Origin: an uncultured Clostridia bacterium
Lineage (GTDB): Bacteria; Bacillota; Clostridia; TANB77; CAG-508
Reading direction: 5' to 3'
NCBI GenBank assembly: GCA_948934525.1
Contig: CAQZSK010000003.1
Span: 109,246-173,245 of the forward strand
DNA: 64,000 bases
Positions 54,232 to 63,935 of the stretch are shown piece after piece. Under the pieces are notes generated by a model. The model did no database searches, was not told the origin of the DNA, and saw only the letters and a list, made by a program, of their open reading frames with translations. Each line of letters begins with the position of its first letter. Position 1 is the first letter of the stretch. Position numbers and translations under genes: made by a program.

Positions 54232-54567
54232 TTACTTTTTATTATTTCTATTAAAATATTCAATTAAATGTAAAATAATTGCTTGATTTTCTGGTTTTAA
54301 TTTTTCGAAACCTGCAAGCCCTACTTCTTTAGAACTTTTGCTCGATTTTTCTAAATATTCTCCAAATATTGCATCTGTTCCTATATGAAATAAATTACAA
54401 ATTTTTACTAATATCTCATAAGATGGTTTTGACTTATTTTGTTCAATATTGCCAATATATCTTGTTGAACATTCAATTGATTCTGATAGTTTCTCTTGTG
54501 TATATCCATAACTTTTCCTAAGTGCTTTCAGCTTATCGCCTATCATAATTTCCTTTTGTTTTCTCAT
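54232..54567 (-). CDS. XRE-family transcriptional regulator
   Basis: 111 residues; N-terminal helix-turn-helix (LRKSYGYTQEKLSESIECSTRYIGNIEQNKSKP), C-terminal helical tail (LKPENQAIILHLIEYF) typical of small Clostridial XRE regulators. Flanked by two ATGATATCA-type sites. Divergent from the HD-GYP gene, which it may control. Confidence 0.82.
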   Translation of the reverse strand: MRKQKEIMIGDKLKALRKSYGYTQEKLSESIECSTRYIGNIEQNKSKPSYEILVKICNLFHIGTDAIFGEYLEKSSKSSKEVGLAGFEKLKPENQAIILHLIEYFNRNNKK

Positions 54568-54638
54568 TTTATAATATTCCCTCTTTCAACGTTCAAAATT
54601 GCTTCTACTGCTTTTCATCCTTGTCTTTTAATGGAAAT

Positions 54639-54653
54639 ATGATATCAAAATGA
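54639..54653. promoter_or_regulatory. palindrome-like site near the XRE gene, right
   Basis: ATGATATCAAAATGA, similar to 54171-54189, between the XRE and HD-GYP genes. Confidence 0.45.
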
Positions 54654-54813
54654 CACTTCAAATAAAAGGAAGTATATAGGTATTGTATATCAATTTATTT
54701 CATATTGCAAGTACCTAAATTTATTATTACTTTCTCTTAGGAAAGTCTTGCTAATTACTTACTTTTATAGTATGATTACATAAAGAAATTACAAAAGAAA
54801 TCAAGGTGAAAAA

Positions 54814-55752
54814 ATGAAAAATGAAAAAATTGATTTTTATAGTCCAATAGATTTAAAAACCTACAATTTAGAGCAAACTATACGTTATCAGTTAGACGTT
54901 TTAGAAAGACTTGACCCTTTTACAAGAAAACATAGTGAAAATGTTGCTAATTTATGTTGTAGAATTTGTGAATACCTACATTGTAGAAAATCCTTTACAG
55001 TTCATTGTACTATTTGTGGCTATTTACATGATGTCGGAAAAATGCAAATACCTACTAAAATTTTAAATAAACCTGATAAACTAACTGCTGAAGAGTATGA
55101 AATTATGAAAACTCATACTACTTTAGGTTACAAACTATGTATGAAAGAACCTAAATTACGCCCATATTCTTTAGCTGCGTTAGACCATCACGAAGCATTG
55201 GATGGTAGTGGCTATCCTAATGGAATTAAGAAAAAGGATATTCCTTATGAAGCTCAAATTGTACGTGTGGCTGACGAGTATGATGCTTTAGTTACTAAAC
55301 GACAATATAAAACTCATGTACATATTTCAGAAACATTAAAAGAACTTATTAAAGATGCTCAACCAGATCCTAGATTTGTTGCTTTAGACCAATTAGCAAC
55401 AAAAGAAAAAGATGGCAAAATTAATGGCCTTATTTTAAAAAGACTATTTAAAGTAGTTATTGACGATACCTTATATGAAATTAGTGGTGTTATGGATTAT
55501 GTGGAATATCTAAAACAGCAAATTAAACGTTTAGAGCTAATGCAAAGTTACCAAAAAAAAGCTATGCATTCTAATAAAGAAAAAACAAAAGAATATTACT
55601 TAGAAGGATTGCGTTTATTACTTCAAGAAGGAGAAACAGTTGAAAATTGTGGTCAAATTTTAGAAGAGTATAAAGCAGCTGTGTTAGTAAGGCAAGATGT
55701 TATCAAACAATTATATGAAGAAATTAAAATTATTAAAAAACTAAGAGTCTAG
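54814..55752 (+). CDS. HD-GYP-domain phosphodiesterase-like protein
   Basis: 312 residues. RKHSENVANLCCRICE, CGYLHDVGKMQIP (HD), LDHHEALDGSGYPNGIKKKD (GYP) and VRVADEYDAL are all present, the residues that bind metal and hydrolyse c-di-GMP. C-terminal helical part unassigned. Twenty-seven bases upstream of the SpoVD/PBP2-like gene, thus probably co-transcribed. Confidence 0.88.
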   Translation: MKNEKIDFYSPIDLKTYNLEQTIRYQLDVLERLDPFTRKHSENVANLCCRICEYLHCRKSFTVHCTICGYLHDVGKMQIPTKILNKPDKLTAEEYEIMKTHTTLGYKLCMKEPKLRPYSLAALDHHEALDGSGYPNGIKKKDIPYEAQIVRVADEYDALVTKRQYKTHVHISETLKELIKDAQPDPRFVALDQLATKEKDGKINGLILKRLFKVVIDDTLYEISGVMDYVEYLKQQIKRLELMQSYQKKAMHSNKEKTKEYYLEGLRLLLQEGETVENCGQILEEYKAAVLVRQDVIKQLYEEIKIIKKLRV

Positions 55753-55779
55753 AGAACAAAAGATATATCAGGAGGTATA

Positions 55780-57994
55780 ATGAGCAAAGTAAAAAAATTA
55801 TATACTACTTCCAAAAAATTAACAGTAGTTATGTTAGTATTTTTTGCATTACTGATTTTACTTATCATTCGCCTTGGCTTTATTCAATTTGTGCAAGGTG
55901 CTGATTTAAAAGAAAAAATGTATGATCAATTAATTACTAGCAGATTAGTAAATCCTCATAGAGGTACTATTTACGACGCAAATGGCAAAACATTAGCAGT
56001 TAGTGCTCCAGTTGATACTATTACAATTAATCCTAATAGTATTGTTGTAATGAAAGGTGGAAAATTAGATGAAGATGCTACCAAGGCTTTGAAGGAGAAA
56101 GTTGCAAAAGCATTTTCTGACATTTTTGAATTAGATTATGAAGCTACTTTAAAAAAGGTATCTAGTACAAATTCCTATGAAACGATTATTCGAAAAGTAG
56201 ATAAAGATAAAGTAGATATTCTAAAAACTTGGATGAAAGAAGAAAAATATTCTAATGGAATTAATATTGAAGAAGATACCAAAAGATCTTATCCTTATGA
56301 AAGTTTGGCTTCTTCTCTACTTGGATTTTGTGGAAATGATAACCAAGGTCTATATGGTTTAGAACTTTATTGGGATAACATTTTAACAGGCACTCCTCGG
56401 CAAAGTAGTTACCTCGCAAAATGCTTTCCAAGAATTTATTCCTGATGAAAATCAAACCTATATCCCTGCTGAAAATGGATATGACCTTACTTTAACAATT
56501 GATGCTAATATTCAGGCAATTATTGAGAAATATTTAAAACAAGCTTGTATAGAGAATGGCTGCGAACGTGGCGGTAATGTAATTGCTATGGATCCTAAAA
56601 CTGGTGACATCTTAGCAATGGCTACTTATCCAGATTATAATTTAAATAAACCTTTCGAAATGCCAAGTTATTTAACAGAAAAAGATTGGAAAAAGATGTC
56701 TTCTGAAGAACAAACCAAAACTTTATATTCTGTTTATCGTAATCGCGCTGTTTCAGATACTTATGAACCTGGTTCTGTATTTAAGCTAATTTCTTCTGCT
56801 ATTGCATTAGAAGAAGATAAAGCAAGTATTGATAAATCTAATGTTTACTATTGTAAAGGCAAAGAAATAGTATCTGGAATCACAATAAAATGTGCGCATG
56901 GAAATAGACATGGATATCAAAGTTTAAGAGATGCTTTAGCGCATTCTTGCAATCCAGCTTTCATACAACTAGGGCAAAAAGTAGGAGCTAATACTTTTTA
57001 TAAATACTATGATGCCTTTGGCTTTTTCCAAAAAACAGGAATTGAAACTTCTGAAGAAAATGGCTCTCCCATCTTTTGGAGTGTAGACAAAGTAGGTCCT
57101 ATTGAGCTTGCAACAATGTCATTTGGTCAAAGATTTAAAATTACACCTCTGCAAATGATTACAGCAGTGTCAGCAGTAGCAAATGATGGAATGCTTATGA
57201 AACCTAGAATTGTTAAAGAAATGAAAAATACAGATAACGGAGGAGCTGTTACTACAATTGAACCAGTTCAAGTAAGACAAGTTGTTTCTAAAGAAACTGC
57301 AGCAGAAGTGCTATCTATGATGGAAACAGTTGTAACAAATGGTACTGGTAGATATTCACAAATTAAAGGATATTCTATTGGTGGTAAAACGGGAACTTCA
57401 GAACCTGATCCAGGGAACCCAGATGAAGGACTCACTTTCTCCTTTCTAGCTGTTTCTCCTGTAGAAAACCCAGAAATTGTTATGCTTGTTACTTTATACA
57501 ATCCTACAAAAGGAAGTGCAAACTCAACAGGTCTTCCTATTGCCTCTATTGCTGCTCAGAAAATGTTAAAAGAAATATTACCATATATGCAAGTTCCTGT
57601 TGATACTTCAAACAATACAACTAGCAATACAACTACTTTGCCAAATGTTACAAATAAAACAGTAGCTGAAGCTAAAAAGATATTAGAAAATGCAGGATTT
57701 ATCTGTAGTACTTCTGGAAAATCTGATGAACTCGTAACAGATCAATTCCCTGTAAAAGGCTCACAACTAACCAAAAATTCTATTGTTAAATTATATACAG
57801 AAACAGAAAATACTCGTGTTTCTAAGCAAGTACCTGATTTAATTAATATGAATCTCTCTCAAGTAAAAGATGCATTAAAAAAGAAAAATCTAAACCTAAG
57901 TGTATCTGGTTCTGGCATTGTCGTTAGTCAAGAACCACTTAAAGGGACTTCTGTTGAAGAAGGAACTATCATCAAAGTAACAATGGGAAATTAA
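55780..57994 (+). CDS. spoVD: SpoVD/PBP2-type penicillin-binding transpeptidase with PASTA, read through a CGG +1 site
   Basis: 737 residues read through CGG at 56398-56400. Codons 1-206: membrane helix (VVMLVFFALLILLIIRLGFI), dimerisation domain to YWDNILTGTP. Skipping C gives GKVVTSQNAFQEFIPDENQ and then 531 residues: LTIDANIQAIIEKYL, active-site EPGSVFKLI (SxxK), HSCNPAF (SxN), GGKTGTSEP (KTG), and two PASTA domains. Segments are exactly 618 and 1596 bases. Zero frame ends within 15 codons, before any catalytic motif. GxPGKV is a conserved core motif of class B PBPs. Crosslinks peptidoglycan in division or spore cortex. Confidence 0.9.
56398..56400 (+). other. CGGC +1 frameshift site in SpoVD/PBP2
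   Basis: Zero frame CCT CGG CAA; productive reading CCT (C) GGC AAA, Pro-Gly-Lys. The only site seen with C as the fourth base. Confidence 0.88.
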
Positions 57995-58056
57995 TTCAAC
58001 CATACGAAATGCTAATAAGCTATAGACAATTTATACAATAAGCAAAGCAAAACCGT

Positions 58057-58082
58057 AAAAAACAGCCAATTGGCTGTTTTTT
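58057..58082. terminator. bidirectional terminator
   Basis: AAAAACAGCCAATTGGCTGTTTTT between the convergent spoVD-like and TSCPD genes. Confidence 0.8.
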
Positions 58083-58323
58083 ATTTTATGCTCTTTAGCA
58101 TTTTTGCAATTTGATCTGGACAGGACGTTCCTCGTCCTCTGCAATTAATTCCTTCTATTTTTTTGATAACGTCCTCTACTTTCATACCTTCTACTAGTTT
58201 AGCTATTCCTTGTAAATTTCCATGACATCCATTTTCTACTGTTAACTTCTTGATAATTCCTTCTTCCACTTCTGCAATAATTTGCGTTGAGCATACTCCT
58301 TGTGGCGTAAATCTGTATTCCAT
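58081..58323 (-). CDS. TSCPD-domain protein
   Basis: 80 residues with QGVCSTQIIAEVEEG, ENGCHGNLQGIAKLVEG and GTSCPDQIAKMLKS, the conserved cysteines of TIGR03905-type TSCPD proteins. Function unknown; possibly iron-sulfur or nucleotide related. Confidence 0.85.
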   Translation of the reverse strand: MEYRFTPQGVCSTQIIAEVEEGIIKKLTVENGCHGNLQGIAKLVEGMKVEDVIKKIEGINCRGRGTSCPDQIAKMLKSIK

Positions 58324-58451
58324 TTTTTATTCCTCCTATTTGCTATCATTATCATATCATACTTTTAAAATATTGTCTTGAAAAACTCTACTATTTTTCT
58401 TGTAATTTTTTCACCTCATTTTCTATTAACATAAACTCCTCCTTAAAGCAA

Positions 58452-58482
58452 AACAGGAGAAGCTTTCTAAAAAGCTTCCCCC
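58452..58482 (-). terminator. terminator downstream of ftsH
   Basis: GGAAGCTTT-TTAG-AAAGCTTC followed by TCCTGTTTTGC on the minus strand. Confidence 0.6.
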
Positions 58483-58567
58483 AATTATATTTATTCACTA
58501 GCTCATTTATCTCTTCGCCTGCTAGGAGGCTGATTATATTAACTATTTTACGAAATCTTTATACTTT

Positions 58568-60385
58568 CTATTCATTTCCACCAAAAATTTCGTCAAATTC
58601 TTCTCCGTCAATCTTTTCTTTTTCTAATAAAACATTAGCAACTTTTGTTAGTTGTTCCATATGTTCTTTTAGAAGTTCTTCTGCTTTTCTATAAGCAAAA
58701 TCAATAATGCTCTTAACTTCTTCGTCTACAATTCCTGCTGTTTCTTCTGAATATTCTCTACCTTGTGCTAAATCTCTTCCTAAGAATACTTCTTCTTGGT
58801 TAGAGCCTAGCATAATTGTTCCAACTCTTTCACTCATACCATATTTGGTTACCATGCTTCTAGCAATTTGTGTAGCTCTTTCAATATCATTGCTTGCACC
58901 TGTTGAAATATCATCTAATACTAACTTTTCTGCTACTCTACCACCAAGAAGTGAAACAATATTTTCTACCATTTCTGTTCTAGACATAAAGTTTTTGTCT
59001 TCTGTTGGACGATACATCGTATATCCACCAGCCATTCCTCTAGGAATAATAGAAATTTGATGAACTGGATCTTGCGTAGGTAAAAATCTACTTACTACTG
59101 CGTGACCTGCTTCATGGAAAGCAACTAATTTTTGTTCTTTATCACTTCTTACCCTTGTTCTCTTTTCAGGTCCCATGGTTACTTTCACCATAGCATCTTC
59201 TACTTCTTGCATTGTAATTTGCTCTAAGTTTCTTCTAGCTGCTAACAATGCTGCTTCATTTAATACATTTTCTAAGTCTGCTCCTGAAAATCCTGAAGTA
59301 TTTTTTGCTATTGTTTTTAAGTCTACATCATCTGCTAATTTTTTCTTTCTACTATGAACTTCTAAGATTTGTTCTCTTGCCTTTACATCTGGATTAGATA
59401 CTACAATTTGTCTATCAAATCTTCCTGGTCTAAGTAATGCTTTATCTAATACATCTGGTCTGTTAGTTGCTGCTAACACAATAACGCCTTCATTTGCTGA
59501 GAAACCATCCATTTCTACTAATAATTGATTTAATGTTTGTTCTCTTTCATCATGTCCTCCACCAAGTCCTGCACCTCTTTGACGTCCTACTGCATCAATT
59601 TCATCGATGAAAATAATACAAGGAGCTTTTTTCTTAGCTTCTTCAAATAAATCTCTTACACGTGATGCACCAACACCTACAAACATTTCAACAAAGTCTG
59701 AACCACTGATAAAGAAGAATGGTACTCCCGCTTCTCCTGCTACTGCTTTTGCCAATAACGTTTTACCAGTTCCAGGATGACCTACTAATAGCACACCTTT
59801 TGGAATTCTTGCTCCCATTTCAGTAAACTTTCTTGGATTTTTTAAGAATTCTACAATTTCTTCTAATTCTTCTTTTTCTTCATCTACACCAGCTACATTA
59901 TCAAAAGTAATTCTATTCTTATCAGTTGGGTTAATCATTCTAGCACGGCTTTTTCCAAATGACATTGTTTTACCATTGCCACCATTTCCACCTTGTGCTC
60001 CGCCCATTAACAAGAACCAGAAAATAAAGAAGATAATTAATAATCCAAATGGTGTTAATAAACTCAAGAATACCATCCAAATAGATTCTGATTTTTCAGT
60101 TACTGTTACACTACCAGATTTCATATTATCTGCTAACATTTCCATCAAATTATCTACACTTGGAATATTAACTTCCTTTGGAAAATTCTCACTTTTTAAT
60201 TTTACTTCTGCTCTTTTTCCATCAGCTTCCAATGTTATTTCTTTAACATCTCCAGATTCAACCTTTGCTATCAAATCAGAATATGCTAATTTACTATCAG
60301 TTTTTTCCCAAATTGCACTAATTAATACAATTAAAATGATTCCAATAACTAGCCACATAGCTAATGTTTTAATACTATTTTTCAA
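58568..60385 (-). CDS. ftsH: ATP-dependent membrane zinc protease FtsH
   Basis: 605 residues. Two membrane helices (about 8-26 and 103-127), AAA module with VGHPGTGKTLLAKA (the usual GPPGTGKT has His for Pro), FIDEIDAVGRQRGAG, second region of homology, and zinc site HEAGH. Degrades misfolded and regulatory membrane proteins. Single frame, full length. Confidence 0.96.
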   Translation of the reverse strand: MKNSIKTLAMWLVIGIILIVLISAIWEKTDSKLAYSDLIAKVESGDVKEITLEADGKRAEVKLKSENFPKEVNIPSVDNLMEMLADNMKSGSVTVTEKSESIWMVFLSLLTPFGLLIIFFIFWFLLMGGAQGGNGGNGKTMSFGKSRARMINPTDKNRITFDNVAGVDEEKEELEEIVEFLKNPRKFTEMGARIPKGVLLVGHPGTGKTLLAKAVAGEAGVPFFFISGSDFVEMFVGVGASRVRDLFEEAKKKAPCIIFIDEIDAVGRQRGAGLGGGHDEREQTLNQLLVEMDGFSANEGVIVLAATNRPDVLDKALLRPGRFDRQIVVSNPDVKAREQILEVHSRKKKLADDVDLKTIAKNTSGFSGADLENVLNEAALLAARRNLEQITMQEVEDAMVKVTMGPEKRTRVRSDKEQKLVAFHEAGHAVVSRFLPTQDPVHQISIIPRGMAGGYTMYRPTEDKNFMSRTEMVENIVSLLGGRVAEKLVLDDISTGASNDIERATQIARSMVTKYGMSERVGTIMLGSNQEEVFLGRDLAQGREYSEETAGIVDEEVKSIIDFAYRKAEELLKEHMEQLTKVANVLLEKEKIDGEEFDEIFGGNE

Positions 60386-60552
60386 AACATTTCCTCCTTA
60401 TCTTTAAACCTTTTGTGCCTTTTCTTTGATTTGTTATCCATTTTAATTTTACTATTCCAAACTATACCATACCCCAAATTGAATTGCAAGCATTTTCACA
60501 AAACTTTCATTCTTCCAAATCTAGTCATATCAAGGATTTGCTTACGGAAGGT

Positions 60553-61572
60553 TTAAGTAGATATCAAAATTTTTTGTAAAAAAATTTTTCCCTTATTTAT
60601 AAAAATTTTAATTTTTTTATTTGGTATTAAATATTTATTACCAATATTATTTTCGCAAAGTTTAATAATATCCTCTATATGAATCTTACCAATTCCTTGT
60701 GTTGTACCAATTGCATTGTTAATAGTATATATAAGAACCTTTGATTTTATGACCTTTGGTAAATTATTAAACTTTTTTGAATCTAAAATAATCTCTTTTT
60801 CATTTTCCCCTATTTTTATGGTTTCATACGTTTGACTTACAATTTCTTTAAAATATTCTTCTTCTTCTCCTGCCAACTCAGACAAACGATTTAATCCTTG
60901 AATAATATTAGGATTAAATTCTTTTTGTAAATATGGAATTAATTGATTCCTTATCTTATTTCTTGTATAAATATTATCTAAATTAGTTTTATCCATTTTG
61001 GGATCTAATTCTTTTTCTTTACAGTAGTTTTCTATCTCTATTCTCTCACATTCTAAAATCGGTCTAATATATTCTAAATTGCCCTTTTTTACTTTAATTT
61101 CAATACCCTTTAATCCTGAAATTCCACTTCCACGTAGCAAATTCATTAATACTGTTTCTGCATTATCATTACTATTATGGGCTGTTGTAATTTTATTTGC
61201 ATTTGTTTTTATTGCTACTTCTTCAAAAAATTCATAACGTACTTTTCGTCCCATCTCTTCTTTCCCTAGCTTTTCCTCTTGTGACATTTTGGTAATATTA
61301 GCATATTTTATAAAACAAGGAACTTCTATTTTTTGACAAAATTCTTGCACATATTTTGTTTCCTCCTCTGCTTCTGGTCTTAGCATATGGTTTACATGTG
61401 CAACAATAATTTCTATGGCTAATTTCTCTTTCAAGCAAAATAAGCAATTGAGTAAACACATGGAATCTGGACCACCTGATACACCAATTACTATTTTGTC
61501 TTTCTTTTGTATTAAGTTATATTTTTGAATAGTTGTTAAAACTTTTTGTTGCAAATCGTTTTCTTTCCTCAT
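60553..61572 (-). CDS. tilS: tRNA(Ile)-lysidine synthetase
   Basis: 339 residues. N-terminal ATP-pyrophosphatase domain with VIGVSGGPDSMCLL, HVNHMLR, TTAHNSNDNAETVLMNLLRG and IRPIL. Forms lysidine at the wobble base of tRNA-Ile so that AUA is read. C-terminal substrate region shorter than in Escherichia coli, as in many Firmicutes. Confidence 0.93.
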   Translation of the reverse strand: MRKENDLQQKVLTTIQKYNLIQKKDKIVIGVSGGPDSMCLLNCLFCLKEKLAIEIIVAHVNHMLRPEAEEETKYVQEFCQKIEVPCFIKYANITKMSQEEKLGKEEMGRKVRYEFFEEVAIKTNANKITTAHNSNDNAETVLMNLLRGSGISGLKGIEIKVKKGNLEYIRPILECERIEIENYCKEKELDPKMDKTNLDNIYTRNKIRNQLIPYLQKEFNPNIIQGLNRLSELAGEEEEYFKEIVSQTYETIKIGENEKEIILDSKKFNNLPKVIKSKVLIYTINNAIGTTQGIGKIHIEDIIKLCENNIGNKYLIPNKKIKIFINKGKIFLQKILIST

Positions 61573-61587
61573 TTTTAATTCCTCATG

Positions 61588-61646
61588 CCTAAGGTGTGTC
61601 CCTCACCTGACAACTTTGTCAGAAAAAGGAACGTCCCCAAACTGAC
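61588..61646. repeat. REP-like palindromic element
   Basis: GGTGTGTCCCTCACC, palindrome TGACAACTTTGTCA and GGAACGTCCCCAAACTGACA lie directly after the dnaB stop. This combination resembles dispersed palindromic repeats of Clostridia that move with REP-associated transposases. Confidence 0.5.
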
Positions 61647-61647
61647 A

Positions 61648-62980
61648 CTATTCTCGATATTTATCTAAATTAGCAAATTTGGTATAACTTCCAAGCCATG
61701 CTAATTCTACTGTTCCTGTACTACCTGCCCTGTGCTTTGCTAAAATAACTTCTGCAATATTTTTCTTCTCTGAGTCTTCATTGTAATAATCATCACGATA
61801 TAAGAACATAACAATGTCTGCATCTTGCTCAATTGCTCCTGATTCACGCAAGTCAGATAGCATTGGTCTATGATCTGGTCTTTGCTCTACAGATCTGGAT
61901 AATTGTGATAGTGCAATAACTGGAACTCCTATTTCTTTAGCCAAAATTTTTAAAGAACGACTAATTTCTGAAATTTCTTGTTCACGACTAGAATTCTTTT
62001 TACTACTTCCTTGTACTAATTGAATATAGTCGATAACAACTAAGCCAATATTCTTCTCCAATTTTAGTTTTCTACATTTTGCACGAATTTCCATAACAGA
62101 AATACCTGGTGTATCATCAATAAAAATTTGTGCTTGTGATAAAGCTCCTGACGCTTCTGCTAACTTGGTCCAATCATCATCTTCTATTTTTCCTGTTCTT
62201 ACTTTGTTGCTATCCACCATCGCTTCACTACATAAAATACGGTTAGTCATTTGCTCCTTTGACATTTCCAAACTAAAAATAGCAACTCCTGCATTTGCTC
62301 TCACTGCTGCATTTGTAGCAATATTCAAAGCAAAAGCTGATTTTCCCATAGCTGGTCTTGCAGCAACAATTACCAAATCTGAAGGATGTAAACCTGCCGT
62401 AATATAGTCTAAATCAGCAAATCCTGTTGGAGTACCTGTAATATGTTGTTTCTGATTATATAATTGCTCTAGCTCTGTAAAAGAATCTACCAAAATATCT
62501 TTAATTGCTGAATACCCTTTTTGATTTCTATTTTGAATGACATCAAAAATCCTTTTTTCTGCAGTATCCAAAATATCTTCTACTTCTTGTGTTTGGTCAT
62601 AACCTAAATTAATTAAATCATTTGCTGTTTTAATTAAAGCCCTCAAGGCAGATTTTTCTTCTACTATTTTAATATATTGTTCTACATTGGCAGTAGTTGG
62701 TACTTTGTCTGGAAGCTCAGCAATATATTCTAGACCTCCAACTGCTTCTAGCTGTTTCATAGATTGTAATTCTGTTTTTAATGTAATAATATCTATTGGT
62801 TCTGCCCTATTATATAAATTAAGGATTGCCTCAAATATTAATTTATTATCTTCACGATAGAAGTCTTCTGGCTTTAATACCTCTAAGGCAGATGAAATAG
62901 CATCTTTATCTGTTAACATGCTTCCGAATAACTGCTTGCTCTGCCTCTATATCATGTGGTGGAATTTTTCCTAGTTCCAT
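61648..62980 (-). CDS. dnaB: replicative DNA helicase DnaB, read through a CGG +1 site
   Basis: 443 residues when started at ATG 62980 (GGGAG nine bases upstream; one base after the rplI stop). Codons 1-18 read MELGKIPPHDIEAEQAVI; CGG at 62924-62926 is skipped to give GSMLTDKDAISSALEVL. The remaining 425 residues include VVAARPAMGKSAFALNIA (Walker A), AIFSLEMSKEQ, DYIQLVQ and LSQLSRSVEQR. The N-terminal EAEQxVxGSML is canonical for DnaB, so the glycine is expected. Starting at the internal ATG would remove part of the N-terminal domain. DnaB is essential for replication. Confidence 0.93.
62924..62926 (-). other. CGGA +1 frameshift site in dnaB
   Basis: Zero frame ATT CGG AAG, ending six codons later at TAA; productive reading ATT (C) GGA AGC, Ile-Gly-Ser, the conserved GSML start of the DnaB N-terminal domain. 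Confidence 0.92.
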
Positions 62981-62981
62981 T

Positions 62982-63431
62982 TTAATTAGCTCCCTTTATT
63001 TGTACTTTTAAAGTTCCAATAACTCCCTCATATAATTTGATATTTACTGAAAGGCCTCCTAATGCTTTAATTGGTTCTTTTAAGTCAATCTTCTTTTTGT
63101 CAATTTCTATTTTGTATTGGTCTTTTAAATTATCTGCAATTTCTTTAGAAGTAATAGAACCAAATATTTTACCATTTTCTCCTGCTTTTACAGGTATTGT
63201 TAAAGTAATATTCTGCAATTTCTCTGCTATTTTTTGTGCTTCTTCCTTTTCTACTGACTTTTTATAGGCATTTGAATCATTTTTTGCTTTTAACTTACTC
63301 ATATTTTCTGCATTTGCTTCTACTGCTAATTTTTTAGGAAATAGAAAATTTCTTGCATATCCATCACTACTATTAATAACCTCATCTTTTTTTCCTACCC
63401 CTTTAATATCTGCTAATAAAATAACTTTCAT
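62982..63431 (-). CDS. rplI: 50S ribosomal protein L9
   Basis: 149 residues. MKVILLADIKGVGKKDEVIN and GYARNFLFPKKLAVEA are the family's N-terminal signature; a helical linker and C-terminal domain (KIFGSITSKEIAD) follow. Transcribed with dnaB, one base apart, a common Firmicute pair. Confidence 0.96.
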   Translation of the reverse strand: MKVILLADIKGVGKKDEVINSSDGYARNFLFPKKLAVEANAENMSKLKAKNDSNAYKKSVEKEEAQKIAEKLQNITLTIPVKAGENGKIFGSITSKEIADNLKDQYKIEIDKKKIDLKEPIKALGGLSVNIKLYEGVIGTLKVQIKGAN

Positions 63432-63556
63432 TTCTTATAGGCCTCCTTTTCTTTTTTGCTGTACATATCATACCTTAAAATTGGCTTTTTTTCAAGAGTT
63501 TAGCATCCATAATTTATGTTGCAGAGTAAATTTTTATATTAAAACTATTAAAAATA

Positions 63557-63588
63557 AAAACATAACTCTAAAAGGGTTATGTTTTTAT
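63557..63588. terminator. terminator near the XRE gene
   Basis: AAAACATAAC-TCTAAAAG-GGTTATGTTTTT, downstream of the leftward XRE gene and upstream of rplI. Confidence 0.7.
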
Positions 63589-63599
63589 GATTAAATTAC

Positions 63600-63863
63600 T
63601 TATTCTTTTTGATATTGATCTAACCTTGTAGGCAATTTCATAGCAAGTCTTGCTGTTTTCTCATTACATAATAATTCTGGAGGAATGCAAAATGACTTTG
63701 CTAAAATATCAATATTCTTACAAGTTAAGTTCACTTTTCCACTTTCTATAACACTTAAATATGCTTTTTTAAATTTCGTCTTTTGTACATATTGTTCTTG
63801 AGTCATTTTATTTTGATAACGATACCATTTTACATTTAATCCTATAATTTGTGTTAAAGTCAT
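63600..63863 (-). CDS. XRE-family regulator, small
   Basis: 87 residues, one helix-turn-helix (YRYQNKMTQEQYVQKTKFKKAYLSVIESGKVN). No additional domain. Separated from rplI by a terminator, so independent. Confidence 0.75.
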   Translation of the reverse strand: MTLTQIIGLNVKWYRYQNKMTQEQYVQKTKFKKAYLSVIESGKVNLTCKNIDILAKSFCIPPELLCNEKTARLAMKLPTRLDQYQKE

Positions 63864-63935
63864 TTACCTCCTCCTTCTTATTTTTCATATTGGAAAAGAG
63901 AATTGCTCCAAATTTCACTGTTCTAATTTTCTGTA

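Noticed and set aside
950..62926. The split genes as sequencing or assembly errors
   Set aside because: Ordinary errors would vary in base and place. All eleven are an extra C before GG, making an in-frame CGG, in unrelated sequence contexts on both strands, while CGG out of frame is never linked to a frame break. Raw reads would settle it.
950..62926. The split genes as ordinary pseudogenes
   Set aside because: dnaB and a class B PBP are normally indispensable, and the sequence after each CGG shows no further stops or frame breaks.
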